A stretch of 7,632 nt of DNA from an uncultured Eubacteriales bacterium (GCA_900549865.1 URPU01000097.1:1-7632); one strand, 5' to 3'; numbered from the stretch's first letter, positions 1 to 7,275 are shown. The notes: generated from the sequence alone by a model not told the origin. Made by a program: numbers and translations.

Positions 1-67
1 TCTCCAGCAGTCCGGGGAGGGCGGCAGCCTCTTTATTTTTGAATATTTCCTTGATGAGTGTGTTCAT
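1..67 (-). CDS. Start of an unidentified gene, cut by the window edge
   Basis: An ATG at 65-67 opens a frame that stays open for 22 codons to the edge of the window. The N-terminus reads MNTLIKEIFKNKEAAALPGL and is amphipathic, with no signal peptide in view. I cannot assign a family from so little. It starts 17 bp after the stop of the membrane protein, on the same strand, so it is probably in the same transcript. The 17-base spacer is A-rich and has no Shine-Dalgarno match. The frame continues upstream without an ATG, GTG or TTG before it meets a stop within the end of the preceding gene, so the ATG is the only ordinary start available. Confidence 0.55.
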   Translation of the reverse strand, partial: MNTLIKEIFKNKEAAALPGLLE

Positions 68-84
68 GGTTTGCTGTTTTTGTT

Positions 85-1794
85 TCAGGCTGTTTTCTTT
101 AATATCGCTGTTGCACCTTTTACCGTCATTTTATAGCCATCCGGCACATCTGATGGAATATACTCCATGAATATATAGTCCGGGTATTTCCGGCCATTTA
201 TCTCGTAATATTTCTCAAGTCTCGCATATATCTGCGGATCGCCCATGATCCATGCGGACAGTGTGTCGTATTCCATATCCGCCTCAAGATATACCCACGG
301 CGTTCCTCCATAGGCAAGCAGAGTTTTGCCCTCTCTTTCGCTTTCCGGCAGAAGCGTATTGAATGAATCGTACATTTCAGCATACTTTTCTGCATTCTGT
401 GGGGTTGTCCTCAGTCCCATAGCTGGTCCGGCTTTTATTTCCTCTGTCAGTGCGGACAACGTATCGTCGTAATATGTATATCTCACGCGCTCAGTTGTTT
501 CCAAGCCAAGCTGCAGCACAACAAATGCGGCAGCTATAGACACAGCAGCGGTGGATAGACATTTCTGACTATTATACTGTCTGTATAGCTCTGCTCCCAG
601 CTTTATTATTATCATGACTGCCGCTATACCCGCAACCGACAGGCACATCGCTGTGACGGTAAGACCTGTATTGCTGCTCATATACGCGGCAACAGTATAC
701 ACCATTGAAAACCCATAAAAGCTCAAAAACATTCTCCACGGTTTTTCATCAAGCAGCGCAAAGGCGAGCACACCGACAAACACGATACCTTTCATCTGTA
801 TATTAAGGTATTCTTGCGGCGACGCCAGCATTGGAAGCTGACAGTACACCCAGACCGGCAGTGCAGCTGCAAGCAGCCAAATACGTATCTTCGACCTTTT
901 TCTTCTGAAAATCACTGCTATTAAAGTAAGCACTGTCATCGTGCAATAGAACAGCTTGCCGACCTGCACTTCCCTTGTTATCAGCGATATCATGCTCTCA
1001 AAAAATCCCCGGCTCTGGTGCTGCGGGTCTGAAAATATCATTGGGAGATTTATTCCAATGCGCTCTATCGAAGCTTTACTTACAAGCCATACGCAGTAAG
1101 CCGCCGCACATACGGCGCATACGGCAAGCATGACAAGCGTCATCCGCAGCAGATATGTATCCGATTCGGTTTTCTCTCTGAGGCGGCTTCTTATATATAC
1201 CACCAGTGCGACTATCAGCCACAGCACAAATACCGCCGCAAACAACGGATAGCACAGTGTGCTCACAGTGGTGAGTGCACCAAGCATAGATCCGGTTTTC
1301 AGCGGTGATTTATTTTGTGTCAGCACATCGCAGTATACGATGGCGGCTATCAGCATGATACACATGAGACTTACGGAAGTATATGACAGCGTCATATAAT
1401 CCAGTGGCGAAAACAACCCCATGTATAGGCACGCTGCCAGCGCCCCGCGCTGAGATGTACTGCGAAGCTTGAGATACAGTACTATAAGTGCTGTAAGCCA
1501 CACTATACAGTATGCATATCTAAAACACAGCAGTATGCCGTCGTTCGACCCAAAAAGTACGCGATAGACGGCATAGAGTGGGAGAAGCAGAAGCCCAAAG
1601 TTCTGGCAGCCGTGCCATTCGTCGACTATAAGCACGTCGCCCTTATATAATCTTTGAGCCAGCGTAAGCAGAAACGGCTCATCTTCATAGCAATAGCCAT
1701 AACGCGCACGCCAGAAGAAAAACAGCGCCAGCACGGCGAACACCGCAATTACAGGCGTATTTGTTCCCTTTCTTGGTTCTGTTTTTTCATTCAT
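85..1794 (-). CDS. Polytopic membrane protein, possible GT-C type glycosyltransferase
   Basis: This 569-residue protein has a short basic N-terminus, a first membrane segment at about 13-30, then a loop with YEDEP (36-40) and a second acidic pair, VDEW (57-60). Roughly ten to twelve further hydrophobic segments follow, to about residue 430. A hydrophilic C-terminal domain of about 140 residues (431-569) probably lies outside the cell. An acidic motif in the first outer loop, many membrane helices and a soluble C-terminal domain are the architecture of GT-C glycosyltransferases that use lipid-linked sugars (GT39/GT83-like). The match here is by layout and not by a diagnostic signature, so a transporter or other envelope protein remains possible. 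The ATG has GGGGA six bases upstream and overlaps the acetyltransferase stop. Base composition is lower in GC than in the genes upstream (sampled 60-base lines: 48-52% against 68-70% in gyrA and the exporter), consistent with separate ancestry. Confidence 0.6.
   Translation of the reverse strand: MNEKTEPRKGTNTPVIAVFAVLALFFFWRARYGYCYEDEPFLLTLAQRLYKGDVLIVDEWHGCQNFGLLLLPLYAVYRVLFGSNDGILLCFRYAYCIVWLTALIVLYLKLRSTSQRGALAACLYMGLFSPLDYMTLSYTSVSLMCIMLIAAIVYCDVLTQNKSPLKTGSMLGALTTVSTLCYPLFAAVFVLWLIVALVVYIRSRLREKTESDTYLLRMTLVMLAVCAVCAAAYCVWLVSKASIERIGINLPMIFSDPQHQSRGFFESMISLITREVQVGKLFYCTMTVLTLIAVIFRRKRSKIRIWLLAAALPVWVYCQLPMLASPQEYLNIQMKGIVFVGVLAFALLDEKPWRMFLSFYGFSMVYTVAAYMSSNTGLTVTAMCLSVAGIAAVMIIIKLGAELYRQYNSQKCLSTAAVSIAAAFVVLQLGLETTERVRYTYYDDTLSALTEEIKAGPAMGLRTTPQNAEKYAEMYDSFNTLLPESEREGKTLLAYGGTPWVYLEADMEYDTLSAWIMGDPQIYARLEKYYEINGRKYPDYIFMEYIPSDVPDGYKMTVKGATAILKKTA
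1787..1794 (-). other. 8-bp stop/start overlap ATGAATGA
   Basis: ATGAATGA holds the start codon of the membrane protein (first ATG) and the stop codon TGA of the acetyltransferase at its end. The second ATG in the motif is out of frame with the membrane protein. GGGGA precedes the start by six bases. Such an overlap usually means coupled translation of the two genes on one transcript. Confidence 0.8.
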
Positions 1795-2368
1795 CGGCTT
1801 TCCCCGGTTTTATATCTATCATCTTATAGACCGACGCGGGGCGCAGGCAGCGGGAGTAGAAGTCGTTTATTATCCTGTGCGCCACGGGGCCGACATCGGC
1901 CGTGCCCTTGACGGGCTTGACCATCAGATGCGCGCGTGTGCCGCTGATAGTATAGTCGCACTCGCACTCGACGTAGCCGAAGCGGGCGAAGAATTTGAAC
2001 AGCTTTTTCAGGTGGTTCTCCTCCGGGTCGTCGAACTCCGTCAGCTCCGCCATGATGCCCTGCCTGCCGACGTAGCGCTTGTTCATCAGGCGCATGGCCT
2101 GCACGCCGACGCCGCGGTCCCTGTACCACGGCAGGATGGCGAAGTATTTCAGCAGCACATAGCCGTAGAGATTCTTCACACACACCAGCGCATAGCCCAG
2201 CTCAAGCTGCTGCTCGTCGTCGTAAACGATCAGAAGCTCCTGCTCTCCGGCCATCATGGCCTTGTGTATGGCAAGCTTCGGCAGAAGCTCCTCGCTGTCA
2301 AAGTCCATTTCCATCGCCGGGTAGTACCGCTCAAGGTCGCGGTGGCCGCCCTTTCTGATGCTCACCAT
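1787..2368 (-). CDS. GNAT-family N-acetyltransferase, substrate unknown
   Basis: This 193-residue protein (from the favoured ATG) looks like a cytoplasmic acetyl-CoA-dependent acyltransferase of the GNAT fold. The N-terminus MVSIRKGGHRDLERYY matches the usual first strand and helix. The central strand and acetyl-CoA loop are at 71-92, with R83-D-R-G86-V-G88 fitting the (Q/R)xxGx(G/A) pyrophosphate-binding motif. FFARFGYVE (127-135) resembles the late GNAT segment before the last strands. A tail of about 40 residues beyond the core (151-193) is not part of the minimal fold and I do not recognise it. The substrate (small amine, antibiotic, protein N-terminus or sugar) cannot be assigned. A longer 205-residue version would start at a GTG at 2404. 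The stop lies inside the start of the next gene, an 8-bp overlap, so the two are probably translationally coupled. Confidence 0.75.
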   Translation of the reverse strand: MVSIRKGGHRDLERYYPAMEMDFDSEELLPKLAIHKAMMAGEQELLIVYDDEQQLELGYALVCVKNLYGYVLLKYFAILPWYRDRGVGVQAMRLMNKRYVGRQGIMAELTEFDDPEENHLKKLFKFFARFGYVECECDYTISGTRAHLMVKPVKGTADVGPVAHRIINDFYSRCLRPASVYKMIDIKPGKADE

Positions 2369-2376
2369 GTATAGTT

Positions 2377-2383
2377 CCCCCTT
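2377..2383 (-). promoter_or_regulatory. Ribosome binding site that decides the acetyltransferase start
   Basis: AAGGGGG lies eight bases before the ATG at 2366-2368. The in-frame GTG twelve codons upstream (2402-2404) has only a C-rich stretch in front of it and no purine-rich site. This favours the ATG, although a re-initiation start at the GTG, which overlaps the stop of the small upstream frame, is not excluded. Confidence 0.6.
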
Positions 2384-2394
2384 ATCTTTATCCT

Positions 2395-2411
2395 TCCCGC
2401 TCACGGCGGGA
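2395..2411. repeat. Short GC-rich inverted repeat in the exporter-acetyltransferase spacer
   Basis: TCCCGC and GCGGGA form a perfect 6-bp stem around a 5-base loop. It lies about 27 bases upstream of the favoured acetyltransferase ATG and just before its ribosome binding site. In the minus-strand RNA no run of U follows the stem, so it does not look like an intrinsic terminator. It could stabilise or shield RNA at the spacer, or have no role. Confidence 0.3.
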
Positions 2412-2463
2412 GGCTGTAATTCACTTTTTCTGTTCTTCTTTCTTCGCAGTTTCTCTGTTCCAT
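2401..2463 (-). CDS. Possible 20-codon leader ORF between exporter and acetyltransferase
   Basis: The exporter stop and this ATG share a base in a TGATG. The frame then runs 20 codons (MEQRNCEERRTEK followed by VNYSLPP) to a TGA. That TGA overlaps a GTG in-frame with the downstream acetyltransferase (GTGA). The peptide is charged in its first 13 residues and resembles no family I recognise. The only possible ribosome recruitment signal is the end of the exporter gene, so it would depend on re-initiation. The coding strand here is mostly purine. It may be a real coupling peptide, or a chance frame in a 94-bp spacer. I favour chance or a translational relay over a functional peptide. Confidence 0.2.
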   Translation of the reverse strand: MEQRNCEERRTEKVNYSLPP

Positions 2464-4208
2464 CAGCTCAGCGTCTGCTGCGCGCGGCATAGGCGGGCAT
2501 ACTCCCCGTCCTTTTCCAGAAGGATGCGCGGTGGGCCCATCTCCACGATATGCTCCCCCTCTATGACGGCGACGGTATCGGCATTCTTCACCGTGGAGAG
2601 CCGGTGCGCAATTATTATGGTGGTGCGCCCCTTTGCAAGCTCGTCCAGAGAGGACTGGATGCGCTGCTCCGTCACCGTGTCGAGCGCTGAGGTCGCCTCG
2701 TCAAGTATAAGTATCTGCGGATTTTTCAGAAAGACGCGCGCGATGGATATGCGCTGCTTCTGTCCGCCGGACAGCATCACGCCGCGCTCGCCGATATATG
2801 TGTCGTACCCGTCGGGCATGTCCATTATCTCGCTGTGTATCTCCGCGCGCACGGCGGCCTCGACGATCTCCTCATCCGTGGCGTCCGGCCGGCCGTAGCG
2901 GATATTCTCCCGCACAGTACCGGCGAACATGAAAACGTCCTGCTGGATAAGGCCGATGTTCTTGCGTAAACTCTCCTGCGTGACGGTGCGGATATCCACG
3001 CCGTCCACGGTTATGCTGCCGCCGCAGACATCGTAAAAGCGCGGCAGAAGCTGGCACAGCGTCGTCTTTCCGCCGCCGGAGGGGCCGACGACGGCGAGGC
3101 ATTCGCCCGGCTTTATATGCAGGTCTATCCCGCTGAGCACGCTGACGCCGTTGCCGTAATCAAAGCTGACGTTATTATAATCTATCCTGCCGGAGACGTG
3201 GCCCAGCTCTATCGCGCCGGGCGCGTCCTCTATCGCGGGCTTTGTGCGCATGAGCTCAAGAAAGCGGGAGAAGCCCGCCGTACCCTGCATGTAGATCTCC
3301 GCGAACTGCGCAAGCTTCTTCACCGGCGTGACGAAGGCCGACACGTACAGCGTGAAGGTGACAAGGTCGATATAGCTCATTTCGCCGCCGCGCATTATCA
3401 GCAGCCCGCCGACCGCCACGACAGCGACCTGCGCGATGCTGGTGGTGAACTCCATCCCGCTCATGAAAAGGCCCATGGCCCTGTAATACTCCACCTTGGA
3501 GCTGCGGAACATGCTGTTGGCCGCGTCGAACTTGGCGCTTTCCTGCTTCTCGTTGGCGAAGGCCTTGGCCGTGCGTATGCCGGAGATGCTGCTTTCAATG
3601 GCGGCGTATATCTCCGCCGTCTTGCGCTTGACCTCGATGTTGGCCTTTTTCATGCGCACGCGCTGCGACAGCGTGAACCACAGGCACACCGGGATTATCA
3701 CCGTCAGCACCAGCGCAAGGCGCCATTCCAGCGTATACATTATGCCAAGCGCGCCAACTATCGTCAGTATGCAGATGAGTATGTTCTCCGGCCCGTGATG
3801 GGCAAGCTCCGTCACTTCAAAAAGGTCGCCGGTGATGCGGCTCATCAGGACGCCGGTGCGGTTCTTGTCGTAAAAGCTGCATGAGAGCGCCTGCATGTGC
3901 GTGAATATATCCCGGCGCATGTCGGACTCGACCAGCACGCCCATTTTGTGCCCCACCACGGTTATCACGTAGTACAGCGCGGATTTGAGTATGTACGCGG
4001 CGACCATCGCCGCCATCACGGCGAAGAACGCGCCGAACAGCCTTTCCGGCAGCAGCGAGTACATCGACGCGCGCGACACGTATGGGAACACAAGGTCTAT
4101 CGCCGCGACGAGCACGGCGCATATCATGTCGATAATGAAAAGCTTCTTTTGCCCCATGATGTAGGAAAAGAATATTTTCAGGGGGCTGTCGTTATAATTT
4201 TTCTCCAT
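2463..4208 (-). CDS. ABC exporter half-transporter (fused membrane and ATPase domains, MsbA/BmrA type)
   Basis: This 581-residue protein is a full-length type IV ABC exporter half-molecule, expected to work as a dimer in the cytoplasmic membrane. The transmembrane domain (about 1-320) has hydrophobic segments near 23-44, 58-82, 140-158, 163-181, 250-271 and 280-297. The coupling segment FYDKNRTGVLMSRITGD is at 112-128. The ATPase domain (about 340-575) is complete: A-loop Tyr351, Walker A GPSGGGKTT (375-383), Q-loop Gln423, signature LSGGQKQR (479-486), Walker B ILILDE with catalytic Glu504, D-loop SALD (507-510) and H-loop His535. All ATPase residues are canonical, so a homodimer should have two working sites, and no partner half-transporter gene is adjacent. 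The substrate cannot be read from sequence; drugs, lipids and peptides are all possible. Its start is discussed at the rnhA junction. Its TGA stop overlaps an ATG in a TGATG. Confidence 0.93.
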   Translation of the reverse strand: MEKNYNDSPLKIFFSYIMGQKKLFIIDMICAVLVAAIDLVFPYVSRASMYSLLPERLFGAFFAVMAAMVAAYILKSALYYVITVVGHKMGVLVESDMRRDIFTHMQALSCSFYDKNRTGVLMSRITGDLFEVTELAHHGPENILICILTIVGALGIMYTLEWRLALVLTVIIPVCLWFTLSQRVRMKKANIEVKRKTAEIYAAIESSISGIRTAKAFANEKQESAKFDAANSMFRSSKVEYYRAMGLFMSGMEFTTSIAQVAVVAVGGLLIMRGGEMSYIDLVTFTLYVSAFVTPVKKLAQFAEIYMQGTAGFSRFLELMRTKPAIEDAPGAIELGHVSGRIDYNNVSFDYGNGVSVLSGIDLHIKPGECLAVVGPSGGGKTTLCQLLPRFYDVCGGSITVDGVDIRTVTQESLRKNIGLIQQDVFMFAGTVRENIRYGRPDATDEEIVEAAVRAEIHSEIMDMPDGYDTYIGERGVMLSGGQKQRISIARVFLKNPQILILDEATSALDTVTEQRIQSSLDELAKGRTTIIIAHRLSTVKNADTVAVIEGEHIVEMGPPRILLEKDGEYARLCRAQQTLS

Positions 4209-4216
4209 CTTCCTTA
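4209..4216 (-). promoter_or_regulatory. Stop/ribosome-binding-site junction between rnhA and the exporter
   Basis: On the coding strand the junction reads ATGTAAGGAAGATG. The last rnhA codon is ATG, followed by its stop TAA, and the two final A bases of the stop begin the AAGGA of the exporter's ribosome binding site. AAGGA ends only two bases before the exporter ATG, shorter than the usual 5-9. This suggests the exporter is translated largely by ribosomes that have just terminated on rnhA. That is inference from spacing only. Confidence 0.6.
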
Positions 4217-4675
4217 CATATCGCCGCGGCGGCCAAGCGCCGCGTATTCGTCGCGCCGCGCCACGGCCAGCTCGTCGCAGCGGTTGTTATAGTCGTCGTC
4301 CGCGTGGCCCTTTACCCAGTGATATGTTATCTCATGCACCTTGTCAAGCCGCAGAAGCTCCTGCCAGAGGTCGGCGTTCAGCGCGGGCTTTTTGTCGGCC
4401 TTGACCCAGCCGCGCTTTTCCCACGCGATGACCCAGCCCTTCATCAGCGAGTCCACAAGGTATTTTGAGTCCGAGTAGAGATAGACGCGGCACGGCTCCT
4501 TCAATGCCTTCAGCGCGGACACGGCGGCGGTAAGTTCCATGCGGTTATTGGTCGTCATGGCCTCGCCGCCGGAAAGCTCCTTCTCCGTGCCCTTATAGCA
4601 CAGCACCGCGCCCCAGCCGCCGGGGCCGGGATTGCCGCTGCACGCGCCGTCGGTATATATGGTCACTTCCTTCAT
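4214..4675 (-). CDS. rnhA: Ribonuclease HI
   Basis: This 153-residue enzyme hydrolyses the RNA strand of RNA:DNA hybrids (R-loops, replication primers) in the cytoplasm using two metal ions. The length matches E. coli RNase HI (155). All catalytic residues are present: D9 in [15 protein letters not shown]47 in TNNRMEL, D69 in [10 protein letters not shown]124 in [19 protein letters not shown] and D134 in the same motif. The basic protrusion (handle) that grips the hybrid is retained ([13 protein letters not shown], about 85-97), so this is the E. coli-like class. It is distinct from the RNase HII and HIII families. The ATG has GGAG eight bases upstream. The gene starts 26 bp after gyrA and ends 5 bp before the exporter, so it is part of the gyrase transcript. 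Its stop TAA forms part of the next gene's ribosome binding site. Confidence 0.96.
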   Translation of the reverse strand: MKEVTIYTDGACSGNPGPGGWGAVLCYKGTEKELSGGEAMTTNNRMELTAAVSALKALKEPCRVYLYSDSKYLVDSLMKGWVIAWEKRGWVKADKKPALNADLWQELLRLDKVHEITYHWVKGHADDDYNNRCDELAVARRDEYAALGRRGDM

Positions 4676-4701
4676 TCGCTTATCTCCGTATACGGAAAAT
4701 C

Positions 4702-7251
4702 TTATTCCTCATCCGTGCCGGGGACCTCCGCGTCCTCGGGCGCGGCGTCGGTTTCCTGCGCGCCGGGAAGCTCCGTCTCCTCCTCGGGGTTTTTCTCCGT
4801 GGTCTCGATGGATATGACGCGGCTGCCCGCGGCGGTGCGCATGATGCGCACGCCCTGAGTGGAGCGGCCAAGCAGGCTTATCCCGTCAACGGGGATGCGG
4901 ATGATGGTCGCGTCATCCGTCACGACGAGCACGTCCTCATCGCCGGTGACTATCTTCACATCGGCGACGTTGCCCGTCTTTTCCGTGACGTTGTAGTTTT
5001 TAAGGCCGATGCCGCCGCGGCCCTTCACGCCGTATTCCGTGCAGGCCGTGCGCTTGCCGTAGCCGTTCTCGGTGATGGTCAGCAGGGCGCTGCCCGTGCT
5101 GGTGCTGCCCGCGCCGACGACATAGTCGCCCTCTCTCAGTCTTATCCCGCGCACGCCCACTGCCGTGCGGCCCATCGGGCGCACGTCGTTTTCATTAAAG
5201 CAGGTGGCCATGCCCTTATAGGTGGCGATAAGGATGTCCTCGTCGCCGGTGGTGGAGATGACGGAGATAAGCTCGTCCCCCTCGTCCAGCGTCAGCGCCC
5301 TTATGCCGTTCGCGCGGATATTTTTCAGCGCGGCCTGCGACATGCGCTTGACCGTGCCGCAGCGCGTGACAAAGATGAGGTAGTTCTCCTCCTCCAGCGC
5401 GCGGCCCCTTATCATCGCGCTGACCTTTTCCTCCTGCGCGTTTTCTATCTGGATTATATTGACGATGTTCGTGCCTCTGGCATTGCGCCCGGCCTCCGGG
5501 ATGTTATAGCCCTTCTTGATGAACACGCGCCCCTTGCTCGTGAAGAAGAGGATGTTATCATGCGTGGACGCGGTAAACACCGTCTCCACAAAGTCCTCAT
5601 CCTTCGTCGTCATCGCGCGCACGCCCTTGCCGCCGCGGCCCTGACTGCGGTACTCGCTGACGGGCAGGCGCTTTATATATCCGCCGTTCGTAAGCGTGAT
5701 GACGCACTGCTCCTCGTCGATGAGATCCTCGATGTCTATCTCGTCGGCGACGTCCTGTATCTCCGTGACGCGCTCATCCCCGTACTTGTCGCGCAGGGCG
5801 ATAAGCTCATCCTTCAAGACCTGCTTTATCTTCTCGGGGTCTGCAAGAAGCTCTTTATAATACGCGATCTTGCCCTCCAGCTCCTTATACTCGTTTTCAA
5901 GCTTCTCGCGGTTGAGACCCTGAAGCGAGATAAGGCGCATGTCGCATATGGCCTGCGCCTGCACCTCGGACAGGCCGAAGCGCTCCATCAGGCGCTGCTT
6001 TGCGTTGTCGTAGCTCGTGCGGATGATGTGGATGACCTCGTCGATATTATCCTGCGCGATGAGCAGCCCCTCCAGCAGATGGGCGCGCTCCTCCGCCTTT
6101 CTGAGGTCGAATTTCGTCCTGCGGACGATGAGGTCCTCCTGGAATGCAAGATACTCGTCGAGTATGTGCCGCAGGGAGAGTATCTTCGGCTGCGTCTGGT
6201 TGTTGACGAGGGCGAGCATGTTTATTGAAAAGCTCGACTGCATAGCCGTCTGGGCGAAAAGCCTGTTGAGGACGACCTGCGGGTTCGCGTCGCGCTTGAG
6301 CTCTATAACGATGCGCATACCGTTGCGGTCCGTCTCGTCGCGCAGATCTGAAATGCCCTCTATCCGCTTTTCATGCACCTGATCGGCGATATTGCGGATG
6401 AGCTGGCGCTTGTTGACCTGATAAGGAAGCTCCGTGACTATTATGCGCGTCCTCTTGTCGCGGCCGAACTCTTCAAACTCCGTGCGCGCGCGCACGACGA
6501 CGCGGCCGCGCCCCGTGGCGTAGGCGGCGCGGATGCCGCTTCTGCCCATGATTATGCCGCGCGTGGGGAAGTCCGGCCCCTTGACGTGCTGCATGAGGTC
6601 TGCAAGCGTGGCCTCCGGATCATCCAGCACGCACACGCAGGCGTTTATGACCTCCGTCAGGTTATGGGGCGGTATATTCGTCGCCATGCCGACGGCGATG
6701 CCGGACGAGCCGTTGACGAGAAGGTTCGGGAACCTTGACGGCAGCACGCGCGGCTCCTTGCGCGTCTCGTCGAAGTTGGGGTCCCAGTCCACGGTGTCCT
6801 TTTCGATATCGCGCAGCATTTCGTTGGATATCTTGGAAAGGCGCGCCTCGGTATAACGGTAGGCCGCCGGTGGGTCGCCATCGACGGAGCCGAAGTTGCC
6901 GTGCCCGTCCACGAGCATATAGCGCATGGAGAAGTTCTGCGCAAGGCGCACCATCGCGTCATAAACCGACGCGTCGCCGTGCGGATGGTAGCGGCCCAGC
7001 ACGTCGCCGACGCAGGTGGCCGACTTCTTGAAGGGCTTGTCGGAGGTGAGGTTATCCTCATACAGCGCGTAGAGTATGCGCCGGTGTACGGGCTTGAGGC
7101 CGTCGCGCACGTCCGGCAGGGCGCGCCCGACAATGACGGACATGGCGTAGTCTATATAGCTCTTCTGCATCTCGTTGACGAGCTCAGACTCCGTTATGAC
7201 CTGATTGGGGAATGCTATATCCTCTGGTTTATAATCTCTTTTATGTGCCAT
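4702..7251 (-). CDS. gyrA: DNA gyrase subunit A
   Basis: This is the complete 849-residue breakage-reunion subunit of gyrase, of normal length. The winged-helix/tower region includes [20 protein letters not shown] (41-60). The catalytic tyrosine is Y133 in [10 protein letters not shown], and the DNA-gate motif is [11 protein letters not shown] (88-98). A coiled-coil stretch spans roughly 370-490. The C-terminal DNA-wrapping pinwheel spans roughly 505-815 and has a GyrA box, QGRGGKG, at 537-543. This box marks gyrase rather than topoisomerase IV. A degenerate copy, KGRGGIG, sits at 743-749. The protein ends in a strongly acidic tail (821-849: 12 Asp/Glu and no Lys/Arg). The position equivalent to E. 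coli Ser83 is Ala94, followed by Ser95, while the Asp87 equivalent is kept as Asp98. The ATG start has a strong AAGGAG five bases upstream. It is cotranscribed with gyrB upstream, and rnhA follows 26 bp downstream. Confidence 0.98.
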   Translation of the reverse strand: MAHKRDYKPEDIAFPNQVITESELVNEMQKSYIDYAMSVIVGRALPDVRDGLKPVHRRILYALYEDNLTSDKPFKKSATCVGDVLGRYHPHGDASVYDAMVRLAQNFSMRYMLVDGHGNFGSVDGDPPAAYRYTEARLSKISNEMLRDIEKDTVDWDPNFDETRKEPRVLPSRFPNLLVNGSSGIAVGMATNIPPHNLTEVINACVCVLDDPEATLADLMQHVKGPDFPTRGIIMGRSGIRAAYATGRGRVVVRARTEFEEFGRDKRTRIIVTELPYQVNKRQLIRNIADQVHEKRIEGISDLRDETDRNGMRIVIELKRDANPQVVLNRLFAQTAMQSSFSINMLALVNNQTQPKILSLRHILDEYLAFQEDLIVRRTKFDLRKAEERAHLLEGLLIAQDNIDEVIHIIRTSYDNAKQRLMERFGLSEVQAQAICDMRLISLQGLNREKLENEYKELEGKIAYYKELLADPEKIKQVLKDELIALRDKYGDERVTEIQDVADEIDIEDLIDEEQCVITLTNGGYIKRLPVSEYRSQGRGGKGVRAMTTKDEDFVETVFTASTHDNILFFTSKGRVFIKKGYNIPEAGRNARGTNIVNIIQIENAQEEKVSAMIRGRALEEENYLIFVTRCGTVKRMSQAALKNIRANGIRALTLDEGDELISVISTTGDEDILIATYKGMATCFNENDVRPMGRTAVGVRGIRLREGDYVVGAGSTSTGSALLTITENGYGKRTACTEYGVKGRGGIGLKNYNVTEKTGNVADVKIVTGDEDVLVVTDDATIIRIPVDGISLLGRSTQGVRIMRTAAGSRVISIETTEKNPEEETELPGAQETDAAPEDAEVPGTDEE

Positions 7252-7255
7252 TTTA

Positions 7256-7262
7256 TCTCCTT
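7256..7262 (-). promoter_or_regulatory. gyrA ribosome binding site
   Basis: AAGGAGA lies in the 24-bp gyrB-gyrA spacer, with the AAGGAG core five bases before the ATG. It is the best Shine-Dalgarno match in the window and fixes the gyrA start, so gyrA can be translated independently of gyrB. I see no room for a promoter or terminator in this spacer. Confidence 0.85.
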
Positions 7263-7275
7263 TACCCGGCGCGCA

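Noticed and set aside
1877..2374. Plus-strand frame of 165 codons opposite the acetyltransferase
   Set aside because: It is a mirror of the acetyltransferase gene, with a repetitive Val/Leu/Gln/His-rich product typical of a shadow frame.
2393..2413. Intrinsic terminator between exporter and acetyltransferase
   Set aside because: The stem is only 6 perfect base pairs in the transcribed direction and is followed by GGATAAAGATAA instead of a U run. In the plus direction a T-rich stretch begins too far from the stem, and there is no plus-strand gene to end.
2369..2462. Internal promoter for the acetyltransferase
   Set aside because: I looked for TTGACA/TATAAT-like pairs on the minus strand of the spacer and saw no acceptable pair at 16-18 base spacing.
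3117..3884. Plus-strand open frame of 255 codons opposite the exporter
   Set aside because: The sense strand encodes an ABC exporter with every catalytic motif intact. The antisense translation is rich in His, Ala and Arg with no recognisable domain.
85..4208. A new defence or toxin-antitoxin system formed by the exporter, acetyltransferase and membrane protein
   Set aside because: Some GNAT proteins are toxins, but this one has no small antitoxin partner next to it, and the other two genes carry no nuclease, protease or sensor domain. The evidence supports only an accessory operon tail.
5560..6228. Long plus-strand open frame of 222 codons opposite gyrA
   Set aside because: It lies wholly antisense to gyrA. 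GC-rich coding sequence often leaves long antisense frames, and the translation shows no family motif.
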